Made by a program: the position numbers and the translations under genes. From Flavobacteriales bacterium 34_180_T64 (GTDB lineage Bacteria > Bacteroidota > Bacteroidia > Flavobacteriales > Flavobacteriaceae), in NCBI GenBank assembly GCA_002162765.1, contig MAAR01000013.1:62001-126000 (forward strand): DNA of 64,000 bases, read 5' to 3'. Numbering within the stretch: position 1 is the stretch's first letter; each line of letters begins with the position of its first letter. The notes below the pieces were generated by a model, which worked only from the letters and a program-made list of their open reading frames with translations, was not told the DNA's origin and ran no database searches. Below, piece by piece: positions 9,677 through 19,100 of this stretch.

Positions 9677-10417
9677 ATGAAGACACAACAACAGTTTAAA
9701 TATTCTACGGGAGTGATCGCATATCCTGTGTTATTCATTTTGTTAATTTGGGTCGTGTTTTGGTTACAAGTACGCTTTTTCTCTGGTATTAAAGGATTTG
9801 GTATTTACCCTCAAACTTTAGAAGGTTTGGTCGGGATTATTTTTAGTCCGTTTATTCATTCGGATATTGAACATTTGTATCATAATTCTATACCCTTGTT
9901 TGTGCTGTCAATGGCGCTATTTTATTTCTATAGGAAAATATCATGGAAAATCCTTTTGTATGGGATTTTAATTTCTGGATTTATAACCTGGTGTATTGGT
10001 CGACCGGCAAATCACATAGGTGCTAGTGGATTGATATATGTGCTCGTAAGTTTTATTTTCTTTAAAGGGGTTTTTGCAAAACATTTTAGACTTGTAGCCT
10101 TGTCTATGCTCGTTGTTTTCTTATATGGTAGTATGATTTGGTATGTTTTTCCAGTGAAAGAAGGCATGTCTTGGGAAGGTCATTTAGGAGGATTAATAAC
10201 GGGATTTCTTTTTGCTCTAATATTTAGGAAGGCCATCGCAAAACCTGAAAAATATGTTTGGCAGCAACCACATTATAATGAAGAGAATGATCCCTTTTTG
10301 AGACATTTTGATGAAAACGGAAATTTTATAGAACATCTAGAACCGGAAATTGAAGAAGATGTTGAAATAGAGAACAAGCCTAAGGTTATCTATAGATTTA
10401 AAAGTAAAGATACTTAG
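9677..10417 (+). CDS. Rhomboid-family intramembrane serine protease
   Basis: The 246-residue membrane protein has about six hydrophobic segments and the rhomboid signatures. These are 'HSDIEHLYHN' (residues 61-70), the catalytic serine in GASG (S117 at 115-118) and the catalytic histidine in 'WEGHLGGLITG' (H169). A charged cytosolic tail follows from about residue 186. It should cleave transmembrane substrates within the lipid bilayer of the inner membrane; the substrate is unknown. The gene is divergent from rarA and converges on rlmB, sharing a TTAG tetranucleotide that holds both stop codons. Confidence 0.88.
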   Translation: MKTQQQFKYSTGVIAYPVLFILLIWVVFWLQVRFFSGIKGFGIYPQTLEGLVGIIFSPFIHSDIEHLYHNSIPLFVLSMALFYFYRKISWKILLYGILISGFITWCIGRPANHIGASGLIYVLVSFIFFKGVFAKHFRLVALSMLVVFLYGSMIWYVFPVKEGMSWEGHLGGLITGFLFALIFRKAIAKPEKYVWQQPHYNEENDPFLRHFDENGNFIEHLEPEIEEDVEIENKPKVIYRFKSKDT

Positions 10418-11148
10418 AGACGCTGTCTTACCGCTTCATATAAAAATGCGCCACAAGCAACAGAAACATTTAACGATTCAATTTCACCCAAAATAGGGAG
10501 CTTTGCTTTAGCATCTACAACTTTTAAAATAGACGGATTGATGCCTCGTCCTTCAGATCCCATTATAATTGCACAGGGTTCATTAAATGAAATATCGTAA
10601 AGATTATGTTCTGACTTTTCAGTAGCAGCTATGACCTTAATTCCTGAAGCCTGCATATAGAAAACAGCATCTTTAATATGGTCAACTTTACAGAGTGGTA
10701 TTTTAAAAATGGCACCAGCGCTCGTTTTAATGGTATCTCCATTTACTGGAGCGCCACCTTTTTTTTGTATAATAATACCTGAAACACCTGTACACTCAGC
10801 TGTTCTAATGATGGCACCAAAATTCCTAACATCACTTAATTGATCAAGTAATAAGAACAAAGGAACTTTTCCAGATTCAGTGACATTAGTTACCAAATCT
10901 TCAATATCATGAAAGGCTATAGGTGCAATTTGTGCAACAGCGCCCTGATGATTTTTTTTTGTGAGTCTATTTAATTTTTCTACTGGAACATAAGAACTAT
11001 TTAATCGTTCTTTATGAAGTAATTGTTCAAGCTCTGTAAAAAGTTCGCCTCTAAGTCCTTTTTGAAGAAATATTTTATCAATATTTTCACCAGATTTAAT
11101 GGCTTCAATTACGGCTCTTATTCCAAATATAGTAGTTTCATTTTCCAT
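10414..11148 (-). CDS. rlmB: 23S rRNA (guanosine-2'-O-)-methyltransferase RlmB/TrmH family
   Basis: This 244-residue SPOUT methyltransferase has an N-terminal substrate-binding domain ('ENETTIFGIRAVIEAIKSGE'). Its C-terminal knotted domain carries the S-adenosylmethionine-binding motifs 'LLDQLSDVRNFGAIIRTAEC', 'IIMGSEGRGINPSIL' and 'SLNVSVACGAFLYEAVRQ'. RlmB methylates G2251 of 23S rRNA in E. coli. An upstream in-frame ATG at 11172 would add eight residues, but that codon lies inside the terminator hairpin at 11164-11192. The ATG at 11148, beginning MENETTIFGIRA, also matches the family, so it was chosen. Confidence 0.9.
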   Translation of the reverse strand: MENETTIFGIRAVIEAIKSGENIDKIFLQKGLRGELFTELEQLLHKERLNSSYVPVEKLNRLTKKNHQGAVAQIAPIAFHDIEDLVTNVTESGKVPLFLLLDQLSDVRNFGAIIRTAECTGVSGIIIQKKGGAPVNGDTIKTSAGAIFKIPLCKVDHIKDAVFYMQASGIKVIAATEKSEHNLYDISFNEPCAIIMGSEGRGINPSILKVVDAKAKLPILGEIESLNVSVACGAFLYEAVRQRL

Positions 11149-11163
11149 GATGCAAAGGTATAA

Positions 11164-11192
11164 AAAAACCATCCGGATTTAGGATGGTTTTT
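11164..11192. terminator. Bidirectional intrinsic terminator between rlmB and the arylsulfotransferase gene
   Basis: AAAAACCATCC (11164-11174) pairs with GGATGGTTTTT (11182-11192) around the loop GGATTTA. On the minus strand the hairpin ends in a run of seven T, placed just after the stop of the arylsulfotransferase-like gene, so it would end the susC-to-sulfotransferase unit. Confidence 0.85.
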
Positions 11193-11207
11193 ATAAGTAA
11201 ATCAATA

Positions 11208-12836
11208 CTACTTTTTAAGTATCCTTTTAAGGATGCTATTTGAATTTGAATCTATTTTTAAAACATAAATTCCTGTTTGTAGCTGACTGATATCAATAAC
11301 ATTAGTATTAGTTTGAAAACTCACTAAAGCACCTAATAAATTAAATACTGAAACCGCATCTATAGGCATTTGATAGTCAATATTGACCATGTTTGATGTA
11401 GGATTTGGATAAACGTTCAAATTTTCTAAAACGAACTCATCAACACCAAGAAGATCACAATTGCTTAAATCTGGATTCAACTCTATAGGATTACCGGGTG
11501 TCAAATCTCTTCCTATAAACGCAGGATAGTCAGGACTAAACTTTAATGCTCTAAAAACAAAATTGGCGGAAGGACTATCGCCTTGTGACAATATACCATT
11601 GTTGGTATCAGGATTAATATATTCCCAAACAATATTATTAGAAGGATCTATTTCAAAGAAATATCCAGAATCTCCATCGCATATAAGTGTATTCCCATTA
11701 GGTAGTCTTTGTGCACTAGACAAGATAGAAGAGAAAAAGTTTTCAGGATCAATGGGGTCAACATAAGTCCATTCTGAAGCTGTTGGTCCATATCCATCTA
11801 TACTGTCGTACTCGTAAACGCCTGGTGAAACAGTTGGAGGTGAAAAAATATCTATAGAAGAAAATCTAATCGCATTACCATTAATAAAAACAAGTAATTT
11901 ACCTGCGTCATTTAACCCCTCAGGAATCCAATGCGGATAATGTTGACTAAATAGCGTCTTATCATCTGGATCGCCATGATCATAAGATTCTGGATTCCCC
12001 CAGCGATATAGAAAATCGCCCCCTTTACCATAAGTTCCAGCGGTATGAGAAGCTGCGTCAGCTGTAGATGCTGGTCGCTCGATAATATAGATTTCATCTA
12101 AAAGACGAGAACTCATTACAATTTGATTTAGATTTTCATTGTATTGAATAGAATTAAAATGTAACCAATTCGCATTACCATTTTCAGCATTTAGATAGTT
12201 GAAATCTAATAATTCTGGATGATCAGCAACCACGCCGAAGTTGGCTTGAGAATTATCATAATCTTGAATTAAATGATCCTTAATATTCCATTCCCAGATG
12301 ATATTGGCAGTAGTTGTGCCTAGTATAGGTTCCAATTCAATAATTTGCTCATTAAATACTTTTCCTTGCAAAATTAATGCTGGATTTCTACCTTCAAGAA
12401 TAGCTTCAGCTTCTGTCATTGTTGTTACCGCAAGCATCAGTACATTTCCACCAGGTAGCGGATAGATGTCATGATGTTGACTCATTAGAAGAGAGGAATA
12501 TGTATATTCCCAGAGTAAGTTGTTATCCCAATCAAATAATTCTATTTTACCTCCAACGCCACCAAATGTTATGTCAGCATTTGCAATTTTGCCAGTTCTT
12601 AATAAATTGCCATTTTCTAAAAGATAAACTGAAGCTGCCGGAGTGAATGTACTTGACCATTGATGTACAATTTCACCACAATTATTTATTAAATAGGTTT
12701 CTGTTGAATTGTTAGGAGCAAATAGGGTATATCCATTGTAAGAATCTTGATCATTGGTTAGTATTCCAACGGTATTCTGACTAAATCCAAGTAGGCTATT
12801 TAAAATTATAAAACATAGATATAATTTTTCTTTCAT
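11208..12836 (-). CDS. Arylsulfotransferase-like protein with T9SS C-terminal domain
   Basis: The 542-residue product has a signal peptide (to about residue 19, 'LLGFSQ'). A repeated beta-propeller-like region resembles bacterial arylsulfate sulfotransferases and their relatives: 'CGEIVHQWSS', 'NLLWEYTYSSLLMSQHHDIYPLPGGNVLML', and 'RLPNGNTLICDGDSGYFFEI' later. The last 70 residues form a T9SS type A sorting domain ('LNVYPNPTSNMVNIDY' ... 'ILKRILKK'), so the protein should be exported and released or anchored at the cell surface. Family members move sulfate between phenols or simply bind ligands; a catalytic histidine was not assigned here. It is the last gene of the susC-led minus-strand cluster but sits 14 bases behind a terminator. 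Confidence 0.75.
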   Translation of the reverse strand: MKEKLYLCFIILNSLLGFSQNTVGILTNDQDSYNGYTLFAPNNSTETYLINNCGEIVHQWSSTFTPAASVYLLENGNLLRTGKIANADITFGGVGGKIELFDWDNNLLWEYTYSSLLMSQHHDIYPLPGGNVLMLAVTTMTEAEAILEGRNPALILQGKVFNEQIIELEPILGTTTANIIWEWNIKDHLIQDYDNSQANFGVVADHPELLDFNYLNAENGNANWLHFNSIQYNENLNQIVMSSRLLDEIYIIERPASTADAASHTAGTYGKGGDFLYRWGNPESYDHGDPDDKTLFSQHYPHWIPEGLNDAGKLLVFINGNAIRFSSIDIFSPPTVSPGVYEYDSIDGYGPTASEWTYVDPIDPENFFSSILSSAQRLPNGNTLICDGDSGYFFEIDPSNNIVWEYINPDTNNGILSQGDSPSANFVFRALKFSPDYPAFIGRDLTPGNPIELNPDLSNCDLLGVDEFVLENLNVYPNPTSNMVNIDYQMPIDAVSVFNLLGALVSFQTNTNVIDISQLQTGIYVLKIDSNSNSILKRILKK

Positions 12837-12850
12837 GATTTTTTTATAAA

Positions 12851-12882
12851 AAAAAGACCACCTATAACGAGGTGGCCTTTTT
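12851..12882 (-). terminator. Terminator or attenuator directly before the arylsulfotransferase gene
   Basis: On the minus strand AAAAAGGCCACCT and AGGTGGTCTTTTT pair fully with one G-U, loop CGTTAT, followed by T. On the plus strand the same pair has an A-C mismatch, so the hairpin suits minus-strand transcripts. It ends the lipoprotein gene and leaves only 14 bases before the next ATG at 12836. Confidence 0.8.
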
Positions 12883-12899
12883 GTAAATTTTACTTATAA

Positions 12900-13697
12900 T
12901 TACTCGCAATCGTTTGTTCCACTAGTTATAAGACCAGCTGTTGGAATACCCGAATAATCCATGGTACCTTCTTCCCAAAATGTGCCATCAGGCGCAGTTA
13001 GTTTGAAATAGTTTTCACTTTCCCACCCAGGACCACCACCAGTACCACCACCAGACACATACGTGAATGAGTAATCGGCATCTGCAGTAATTGCTATATT
13101 GAATGTTGTAGGTCCGCCTTCAGGTTCTGCGTATTCTGTTGTAATCCCTTCAGATATAACTTCCACGTAACCTCCATTCCAACCGTCTCCATAAGTATCA
13201 GAAGTTTCTAGCGTCCAAAAACAAAATGGATAGTTTTCTATAGTAAGATTTAACTCTGGATATTGCGTATTAGGGTTTATCAAATACGCATCGGCCACAT
13301 CTGGACCAGGTACGACTCTTAATTCTAAAGTTTCGGTACTTTCTGTAGGATCATCATCATTATGAATGAGAACCATCATTTGACCTGTTGTAGTAAACGC
13401 GGGTATTGTTCCTGTAACAAAATCAAAGTCTTCACCTTCGGTAGCATCACCACCAAGAATTTCAAAATTAAAAGTAGCAGAATACCTAATTGGTTTATCT
13501 AATACGATGTCGTAGACATAAACGGCTTCGTTGCGCTCATTAGTTGTAAGTGCCCCACCAGTAAATGTAAATGAAGCCGTGGGATACCCATCGGTACTAC
13601 CAATTGGCGCTGTGTCTTGACTTGCCTCTTGAACATCACAACCAAACAGAAAAAGTGTTAAGATTGTAGAGCTTAAAATATATTTAATGTTTTTCAT
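12900..13697 (-). CDS. Lipoprotein with Calx-beta-like domain
   Basis: The product is 265 residues from the ATG at 13697. A longer frame from 13751 would overlap the upstream gene and place extra residues before the signal peptide, so it was rejected. The lipoprotein signal 'MKNIKYILSSTILTLFLFGC' gives a lipidated cysteine at about residue 20. Residues 40-150 resemble a Calx-beta fold ('GGDATEGEDFDFVTG' ... 'NDDDPTESTETLELRV'). A C-terminal part is rich in Gly, Trp and Tyr ('SDTYGDGWNGGYVEV'), as in ligand-binding modules. It is probably an outer-membrane surface lipoprotein working with the SusCD pair 23 bases upstream of its neighbour. The ligand is unknown. Confidence 0.7.
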   Translation of the reverse strand: MKNIKYILSSTILTLFLFGCDVQEASQDTAPIGSTDGYPTASFTFTGGALTTNERNEAVYVYDIVLDKPIRYSATFNFEILGGDATEGEDFDFVTGTIPAFTTTGQMMVLIHNDDDPTESTETLELRVVPGPDVADAYLINPNTQYPELNLTIENYPFCFWTLETSDTYGDGWNGGYVEVISEGITTEYAEPEGGPTTFNIAITADADYSFTYVSGGGTGGGPGWESENYFKLTAPDGTFWEEGTMDYSGIPTAGLITSGTNDCE

Positions 13698-13720
13698 TTT
13701 ATTTGTTTTTAAATTTGAAA

Positions 13721-14653
13721 TTAGTCTACAATTTTCTCCATTACTTGCCAAAACTCTCGGGAACCGCCATTTCCTTCACCATCATCTGGTGTCAAATACC
13801 CATAGGTCATGTTTAATGTAACTACGTCTCCATCTATTGTCATAATATTAGAACCGGGACCACAGGGAACATTGGTCATATCACCAGCGTTAGTTTGGCA
13901 GGTGATAAATGGTTGATCATTACCGAGTTGAGGATCTCCGGTAGGCGTCGTTGCTGGATACGTAATTTCTCCAGTATCAGGATCAATATCAAAATACCAT
14001 TCGTTATCATTAAATGCCTCCGCGCCAAAATATTCAAGAACTCTATAGGTAGTACCGCAAAGAAAAATGATCTCTGTCTCATCTGGCCAATCACTTTCAG
14101 TAAAATTAAGCTCGCCAATTCTGTAATATTCAGCACTAACAGCTCTGTATCTTCCCGTTACTGGAGAAAAACATAGGTACTCTATCGTAATATCGATAGA
14201 AGACGTACGCCCATTAGGAACTATCGACCCATCAGAAATTTCAGAAATAACTAAAGTTAAAACTGGGTTTACATCTAATGGAGGCAAAATACCTTCAGTA
14301 AGAATTGTTAATGGCAAATTTGCAATATAATTAGTACTAGCCGATAAACTTAAGGTGTTTGAAGGCAGCATAAAATGTGTGCCTTCAATTGCCGTAGATG
14401 ACGGATCTACTGATATGGTCACGTCAAAATCTCCTGTAAATTGAGAAGACGTTGGACCTGAAAATGTGACCGTCATTAATATGTCAGTGGTACTTCCATC
14501 TGCTGCAACAGATGCATTGACACTTGAATCAAGGAATCCCACTAAATTGGGGCCTTGGTCGTTATTGTCACTTGCTGCGTCGTCATCTACTAAACAGGCA
14601 GTAAACAGTAACGAAACACATAAAATTGATAAATATTTAATATAATTTTTCAT
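13721..14653 (-). CDS. Putative surface lipoprotein of the SusCD locus
   Basis: The 310-residue product has the lipoprotein signal 'MKNYIKYLSILCVSLLFTAC' followed by an acidic stretch (LVDDDAASDNND), a feature of lipoprotein export to the Bacteroidota cell surface. The N-terminal half is beta-rich and Calx-beta-like or DUF4843-like ('STAIEGTHFMLPSNTLSLS'). The C-terminal half has Cys-Gly motifs ('LCGTTYRVLEYFG', 'NVPCGPGSNIMTIDGD') but no known enzymatic site. It lies 11 bases after susD and 23 bases before the next lipoprotein, so it is part of the same transcript. Such proteins often act as extra ligand-binding partners of SusCD. Confidence 0.7.
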   Translation of the reverse strand: MKNYIKYLSILCVSLLFTACLVDDDAASDNNDQGPNLVGFLDSSVNASVAADGSTTDILMTVTFSGPTSSQFTGDFDVTISVDPSSTAIEGTHFMLPSNTLSLSASTNYIANLPLTILTEGILPPLDVNPVLTLVISEISDGSIVPNGRTSSIDITIEYLCFSPVTGRYRAVSAEYYRIGELNFTESDWPDETEIIFLCGTTYRVLEYFGAEAFNDNEWYFDIDPDTGEITYPATTPTGDPQLGNDQPFITCQTNAGDMTNVPCGPGSNIMTIDGDVVTLNMTYGYLTPDDGEGNGGSREFWQVMEKIVD

Positions 14654-14664
14654 ATTGTTTTTTT

Positions 14665-16155
14665 TTAATTAGCCCAAAATATTTTTGCTGTGAATTCATC
14701 CCCTGGTGAATTAATTGGTACATTATTAGCATTTGAAGTTATCTCACTAGAAGGATAAAACAATCTAACAGGTCTATCAGATGATGGTGCCGTTAAAGAG
14801 ACTGGTACATCAGAAGGATAGCCAGTTCTATTATAATCAAACCAAGTCTGCAATGCATTAATACCCATAAGACCGATCCATTTTTGAATCATTATGGCTT
14901 CAAGTTTGTTGGATGAATTGGCCCAGCTAACAGTAGAAATTTCTTGGTCATAATAATCACTAGCATCACCTGCGCCAAGATACGTAAAAGAAGCTTGAAT
15001 TCCAGATTCATACATAGCTTTAGGATCGCTAGAAATAAATCCTTTTAGAGCAGCTTCCGCACGATTGAAATAGGATTCGGCAGCGGAATAAATCACACCA
15101 TCTTGTGATGGTGATTTTAAGAGACCAGGACCTATGTTCGAAACAAAATCCGGTCCATAATCTACGGGACCATCATAATTTTGAAGTCCCTGTACTACAC
15201 CTAAATGGCCAGTAGCAGGTTCTTCAAAAAGAAAGTTTAACCTATCGTCATTTGTAGACATTAATCTATCTAAAACATATGGGGTTGCACAGGTTGCATC
15301 ATTTGTAAGGTCAACAGTACCAGAAACATCAAAACCAAAATCATTCCATTTACGGTTTTGTTGATCTGTAATTTGAGCATACCCAATATTAACAGTTACA
15401 TCGGTATTCATAAAACCAGAACCTTCAGTAGCAATTTTATTAAACTCTTCTTGAATATATCCAGCTCTACCTGCCATATCTGATTGACGAACGAGTATTC
15501 TTAATTTAATAGTATTTGCAAATCTTTTCCACATGTCCATATCGCCACCAAAAACACCATCGTCACCACCTGGTAATACAGGAGATAGTTCAGAATTTGC
15601 TGCTGTAGCATTTATTAAAGCAATGGCATCAGTTAAATCGTCCATGATTCCTTCATAAACAAAAAGGCCCTCATCATATGCTGGGGTAGGATTATTTCCT
15701 CTTCCTAATGCCTCAGTATATGGTATATCACCATAAGTGTCGACTAAAAGTTGGAAATGAAGCGATTCCATTATTTTACCAATAGCTTGATAATAACCAT
15801 TCTCAGCACCTGGCAAAGTGACTAAAGCATGGTATTCTTTAAGAACTTGACTATAGGTGTAATCAAAAATACGACTGTAAAAAGACGAGGTGACCTGGTA
15901 TTTAAATTCTTCATTATACCAAGAGAATCCATCTGACTGACTCCAGTTTGCCATAAACATGTTTCCTAAATGGTTCATACCTCTATCCCGTTCTTCTATG
16001 ATGTTACTGAAATTGAGCGCCACAGGTAAAATTAAATCGGGACTAACCGTCAATGGGTTATTTGGATCTGTGTTGACATCCAAATAATTTTCACTACAAG
16101 ACCCTAGCAGTAAAACTACCATTAGAATATTGATTGATTTTAATATATTTTTCAT
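14665..16155 (-). CDS. SusD/RagB-family outer-membrane lipoprotein
   Basis: The 496-residue lipoprotein (signal 'ILMVVLLLGSC', Cys about residue 20) is followed by the SusD-like fold of the SusD-like_2 group ('ENYLDVNTDPNNPLTVSPDLILP'). TPR-like helices and the typical C-terminal 'PVRLFYPSSEITSNANNVP' follow. SusD proteins sit on the cell surface as a lid over the SusC transporter and capture oligomers before import. It lies 11 bases after susC. The A-rich spacer without a Shine-Dalgarno sequence is typical of this phylum. The substrate class cannot be told from sequence, since SusD-like_2 proteins serve glycans and peptides alike. Confidence 0.9.
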   Translation of the reverse strand: MKNILKSINILMVVLLLGSCSENYLDVNTDPNNPLTVSPDLILPVALNFSNIIEERDRGMNHLGNMFMANWSQSDGFSWYNEEFKYQVTSSFYSRIFDYTYSQVLKEYHALVTLPGAENGYYQAIGKIMESLHFQLLVDTYGDIPYTEALGRGNNPTPAYDEGLFVYEGIMDDLTDAIALINATAANSELSPVLPGGDDGVFGGDMDMWKRFANTIKLRILVRQSDMAGRAGYIQEEFNKIATEGSGFMNTDVTVNIGYAQITDQQNRKWNDFGFDVSGTVDLTNDATCATPYVLDRLMSTNDDRLNFLFEEPATGHLGVVQGLQNYDGPVDYGPDFVSNIGPGLLKSPSQDGVIYSAAESYFNRAEAALKGFISSDPKAMYESGIQASFTYLGAGDASDYYDQEISTVSWANSSNKLEAIMIQKWIGLMGINALQTWFDYNRTGYPSDVPVSLTAPSSDRPVRLFYPSSEITSNANNVPINSPGDEFTAKIFWAN

Positions 16156-16166
16156 TTTTCTTTTTT

Positions 16167-19100
16167 TTAAAATTCTACATTTAGACTAAATCCAATTGAT
16201 TTTGTTGGAGGTCCTTGTAAATAACCACCAATACCAACCGCATTTCCAGAAACGGCAACCGTATTTCCTGCAGACGTTCTGGATCTCGATTGTAAATTTT
16301 TAAACTCCGGATCAGAAAAACGATTTTCTTTTGGTAACCAAGTAAATAAATTTCTCCCAACAAGTCCAAATCTTACAGAATGAATAAGCGTTTTGTCTAA
16401 AAACTTTTTAGGTAAGTCATAGGATAGAGAAATTTCCCTAACTTTAAGTGCAGTTGCATCTCTCACATAATTTTCTTTAATTTCATTATAAACATCTGTC
16501 CAGTAATCTTGAAGACCATCCGTAATAGGAATATTTGTGTTTTCTACATATACCCCTGGACTTGTTTCGTAGACTGAATTAGGAATTACAAAATCTTCTC
16601 TGTTTGCAGAAACTGATTCAAGCGATCTACCAGTAAATTCCATAGCATCAGAACCTTGCTCATAATAAACATGACCAGTTCTGTAATCCATTGTAGCCGC
16701 TAATCGAAATCCCTTATAATTAATAGAAGACGATAGTCCAATAATATAATCTGGAGTTACCTTCCCTTGTTTTTTTAAAGGACCTTGTATTGGGTCACCA
16801 CTTGTTGGATCAATAACTATTCGTCCTTGAGGATCTCTGGTATATGAAGAGGTTTTTAATTGTGGAAATTCTTCTCCAACAATAGCAAATACACCTACAT
16901 CACCACCAGTATCTAGTGAATATACTAGTATTTCATCAACGCCTTCTTTAATTTTTGTTACTTTTTGTTCGCTATGGGTATAATTTATATTCATATCCCA
17001 AGAAAAGTCCTCAGTTTGTAAAATTGTACCTCCTAATGTTAACTCATATCCAGAACCTTTAAGTTCTCCAATATTAGTCAATAAAAAATCTGCTCCAGAT
17101 GCTACAGAAGGTGTTGTACTTGTTATTAAGTCCGTAGACGTTGTAGAATAATATGCAGCATCAAAGGTCAAACGGTTATTAAAGAAAGCTACGTTTGCAC
17201 CAATTTCTGTGGTATTAATCTTCTCTTTTGTAAGACCAGAATCAACGGCGGTATTGGCTACTGTAAATCCATTTGTTGTACCGAATGGGTATCCATCACC
17301 CTGAAAGAAAGTTTCATTTGTTTGGTAAGCTCCTAGATCATTATATACTGTCGAGTTACTAACTGTAAGTTTTAAAAAGGATAAAGCGCCATTTTTAATT
17401 TCCGGGAAAGCATCACTTGCTACAAATGAAAGACCTGCTGCGGGATAAAAATAACTGTTATCTGAAGTTGGCAAGGTAGACGTGTAATCATATCTTCCAG
17501 ATAAATTTAGAAATAAGAAATCTTCATAACCAAGATTTAAATCAGCAAAAAAACCATAGGTTCTTTTAGTGGTTTCGTCAACATTTATAATTGGTTGCCC
17601 AGTACCATTTGATACGTCATAAAAATTAGGAATACTTAAATTATTTACTCTAATGGTGCTGTTTCTTGTTTCGCTTGTTGTGTTAGTTGCACCAAGAATA
17701 GTGTTTAATTTAAAAGCGTCATTAATTTCAAAATTAGAAGCTAATAGGAGGTCTGTTGTATAGGTAATGAAACTGAACTCACTATCCGTAACAAAAGACG
17801 AAACAGTAGTATGCTGGTCTTGTAAAATTGGATCATAAGTTTGTCTTGCTCTCCAATCTTTACCATTTCCATTACCGGTATTTACACCAAATCTGGTGGT
17901 CAAATTCATCCAATCGGTAAGCTCATATGCCGCAGTAATATTAGCCGTCAATCGGCTTGTATCATCAATATTTCGGTTTGTTCCCACTGCCCAATATGGG
18001 TTTTGATAGTAGGCATTATAATAATTATCAGCATATCCATAACTCGCAGGATTATCCCAATCTGAATACGATGATAACGGAATGTTAGCGGATTGATTCA
18101 GAAGGAACCAATACAAGGTTCTGTCTTGGTCTCCAATAGCATTTCCTACAACATCAGTATGATCTCTTAAATAATTTGAAGTTAGACTTAATGCTAATTT
18201 ACCAAGCTTCTTTGAAGCATTGACTTTGAATGTATTTCTACTATATTTATCATCAGGAGTAATACCTTTAGTTTCTTGATCACCAACAGATACATAGAAA
18301 GAGGAATCGTCGCTACCACCACTAAAATATACGGTGTTTTGTAAAGTTGAACCCGTATTAAAAAAATCTAATAAGTTATCCTTTACGGGCGCATAAGGAA
18401 CCATTTGGGTTGGCAATATATTATCTGGACCCATAGTAGGTCCAATTTGACGAATTACACCGTCAAAACGTGGTCCCCAGTTGGTGTTTTCAATATTATC
18501 GTATTCACCTTGCCAACCAGTTCCATATTCATTTTGGAATCTAGGCATATAGGCAACATTTTCAAAAGTTGCTGCTGATGATATTCCAACTCTAAATCCT
18601 TCGCCTGCTTTTCCTCGTTTAGTTGTAACGATAACGGCTCCGTTACCTGCTGCTCCACCATAAAGAGCTGCTGCTGTAGCTCCTTTTAGTATATTCATCG
18701 ATTCAATATCATTAGGATTTAAATCGTCAAATGCGCCTTGAGAAGCAATAGAACCATCAATAACGATTAAAGCACTATTACTAGAAGTAATTGATCGCAT
18801 CCCTCTTAAGAGCACCTGAGTAGTTGGATTTACACCGTTACTTTGAACGTTAATTTGCAAACCTGCTACTTTACCTGCAAGTGCACTTGCAGCTCTAGTA
18901 GGACTTGCTTGAACCAGTTCTTTACTACTTACTTTTTCTGCTTGATAGGTAAGTGTTTTCTTTTGCCGTTTAATACCTAAAGCAGTTACAACGACTTCGT
19001 CTAAAACTGCCGCGTCTTCTAGCATTGTGACATTAATAGTGTTTGCGGTGCCAATCGTTACTTCTTGAGACTTAAGCCCTAAATAAGTAAACGATAAAAT

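Noticed and set aside
13698-13751. Extended start of the Calx-beta lipoprotein overlapping its neighbour
   Set aside because: It puts 18 polar residues before a perfect lipoprotein signal and overlaps the upstream gene's end.
13876-14176. Overlapping frames on both strands in the lipoprotein gene
   Set aside because: The lipoprotein frame has a lipobox and operon position; the others have no signal or family features.
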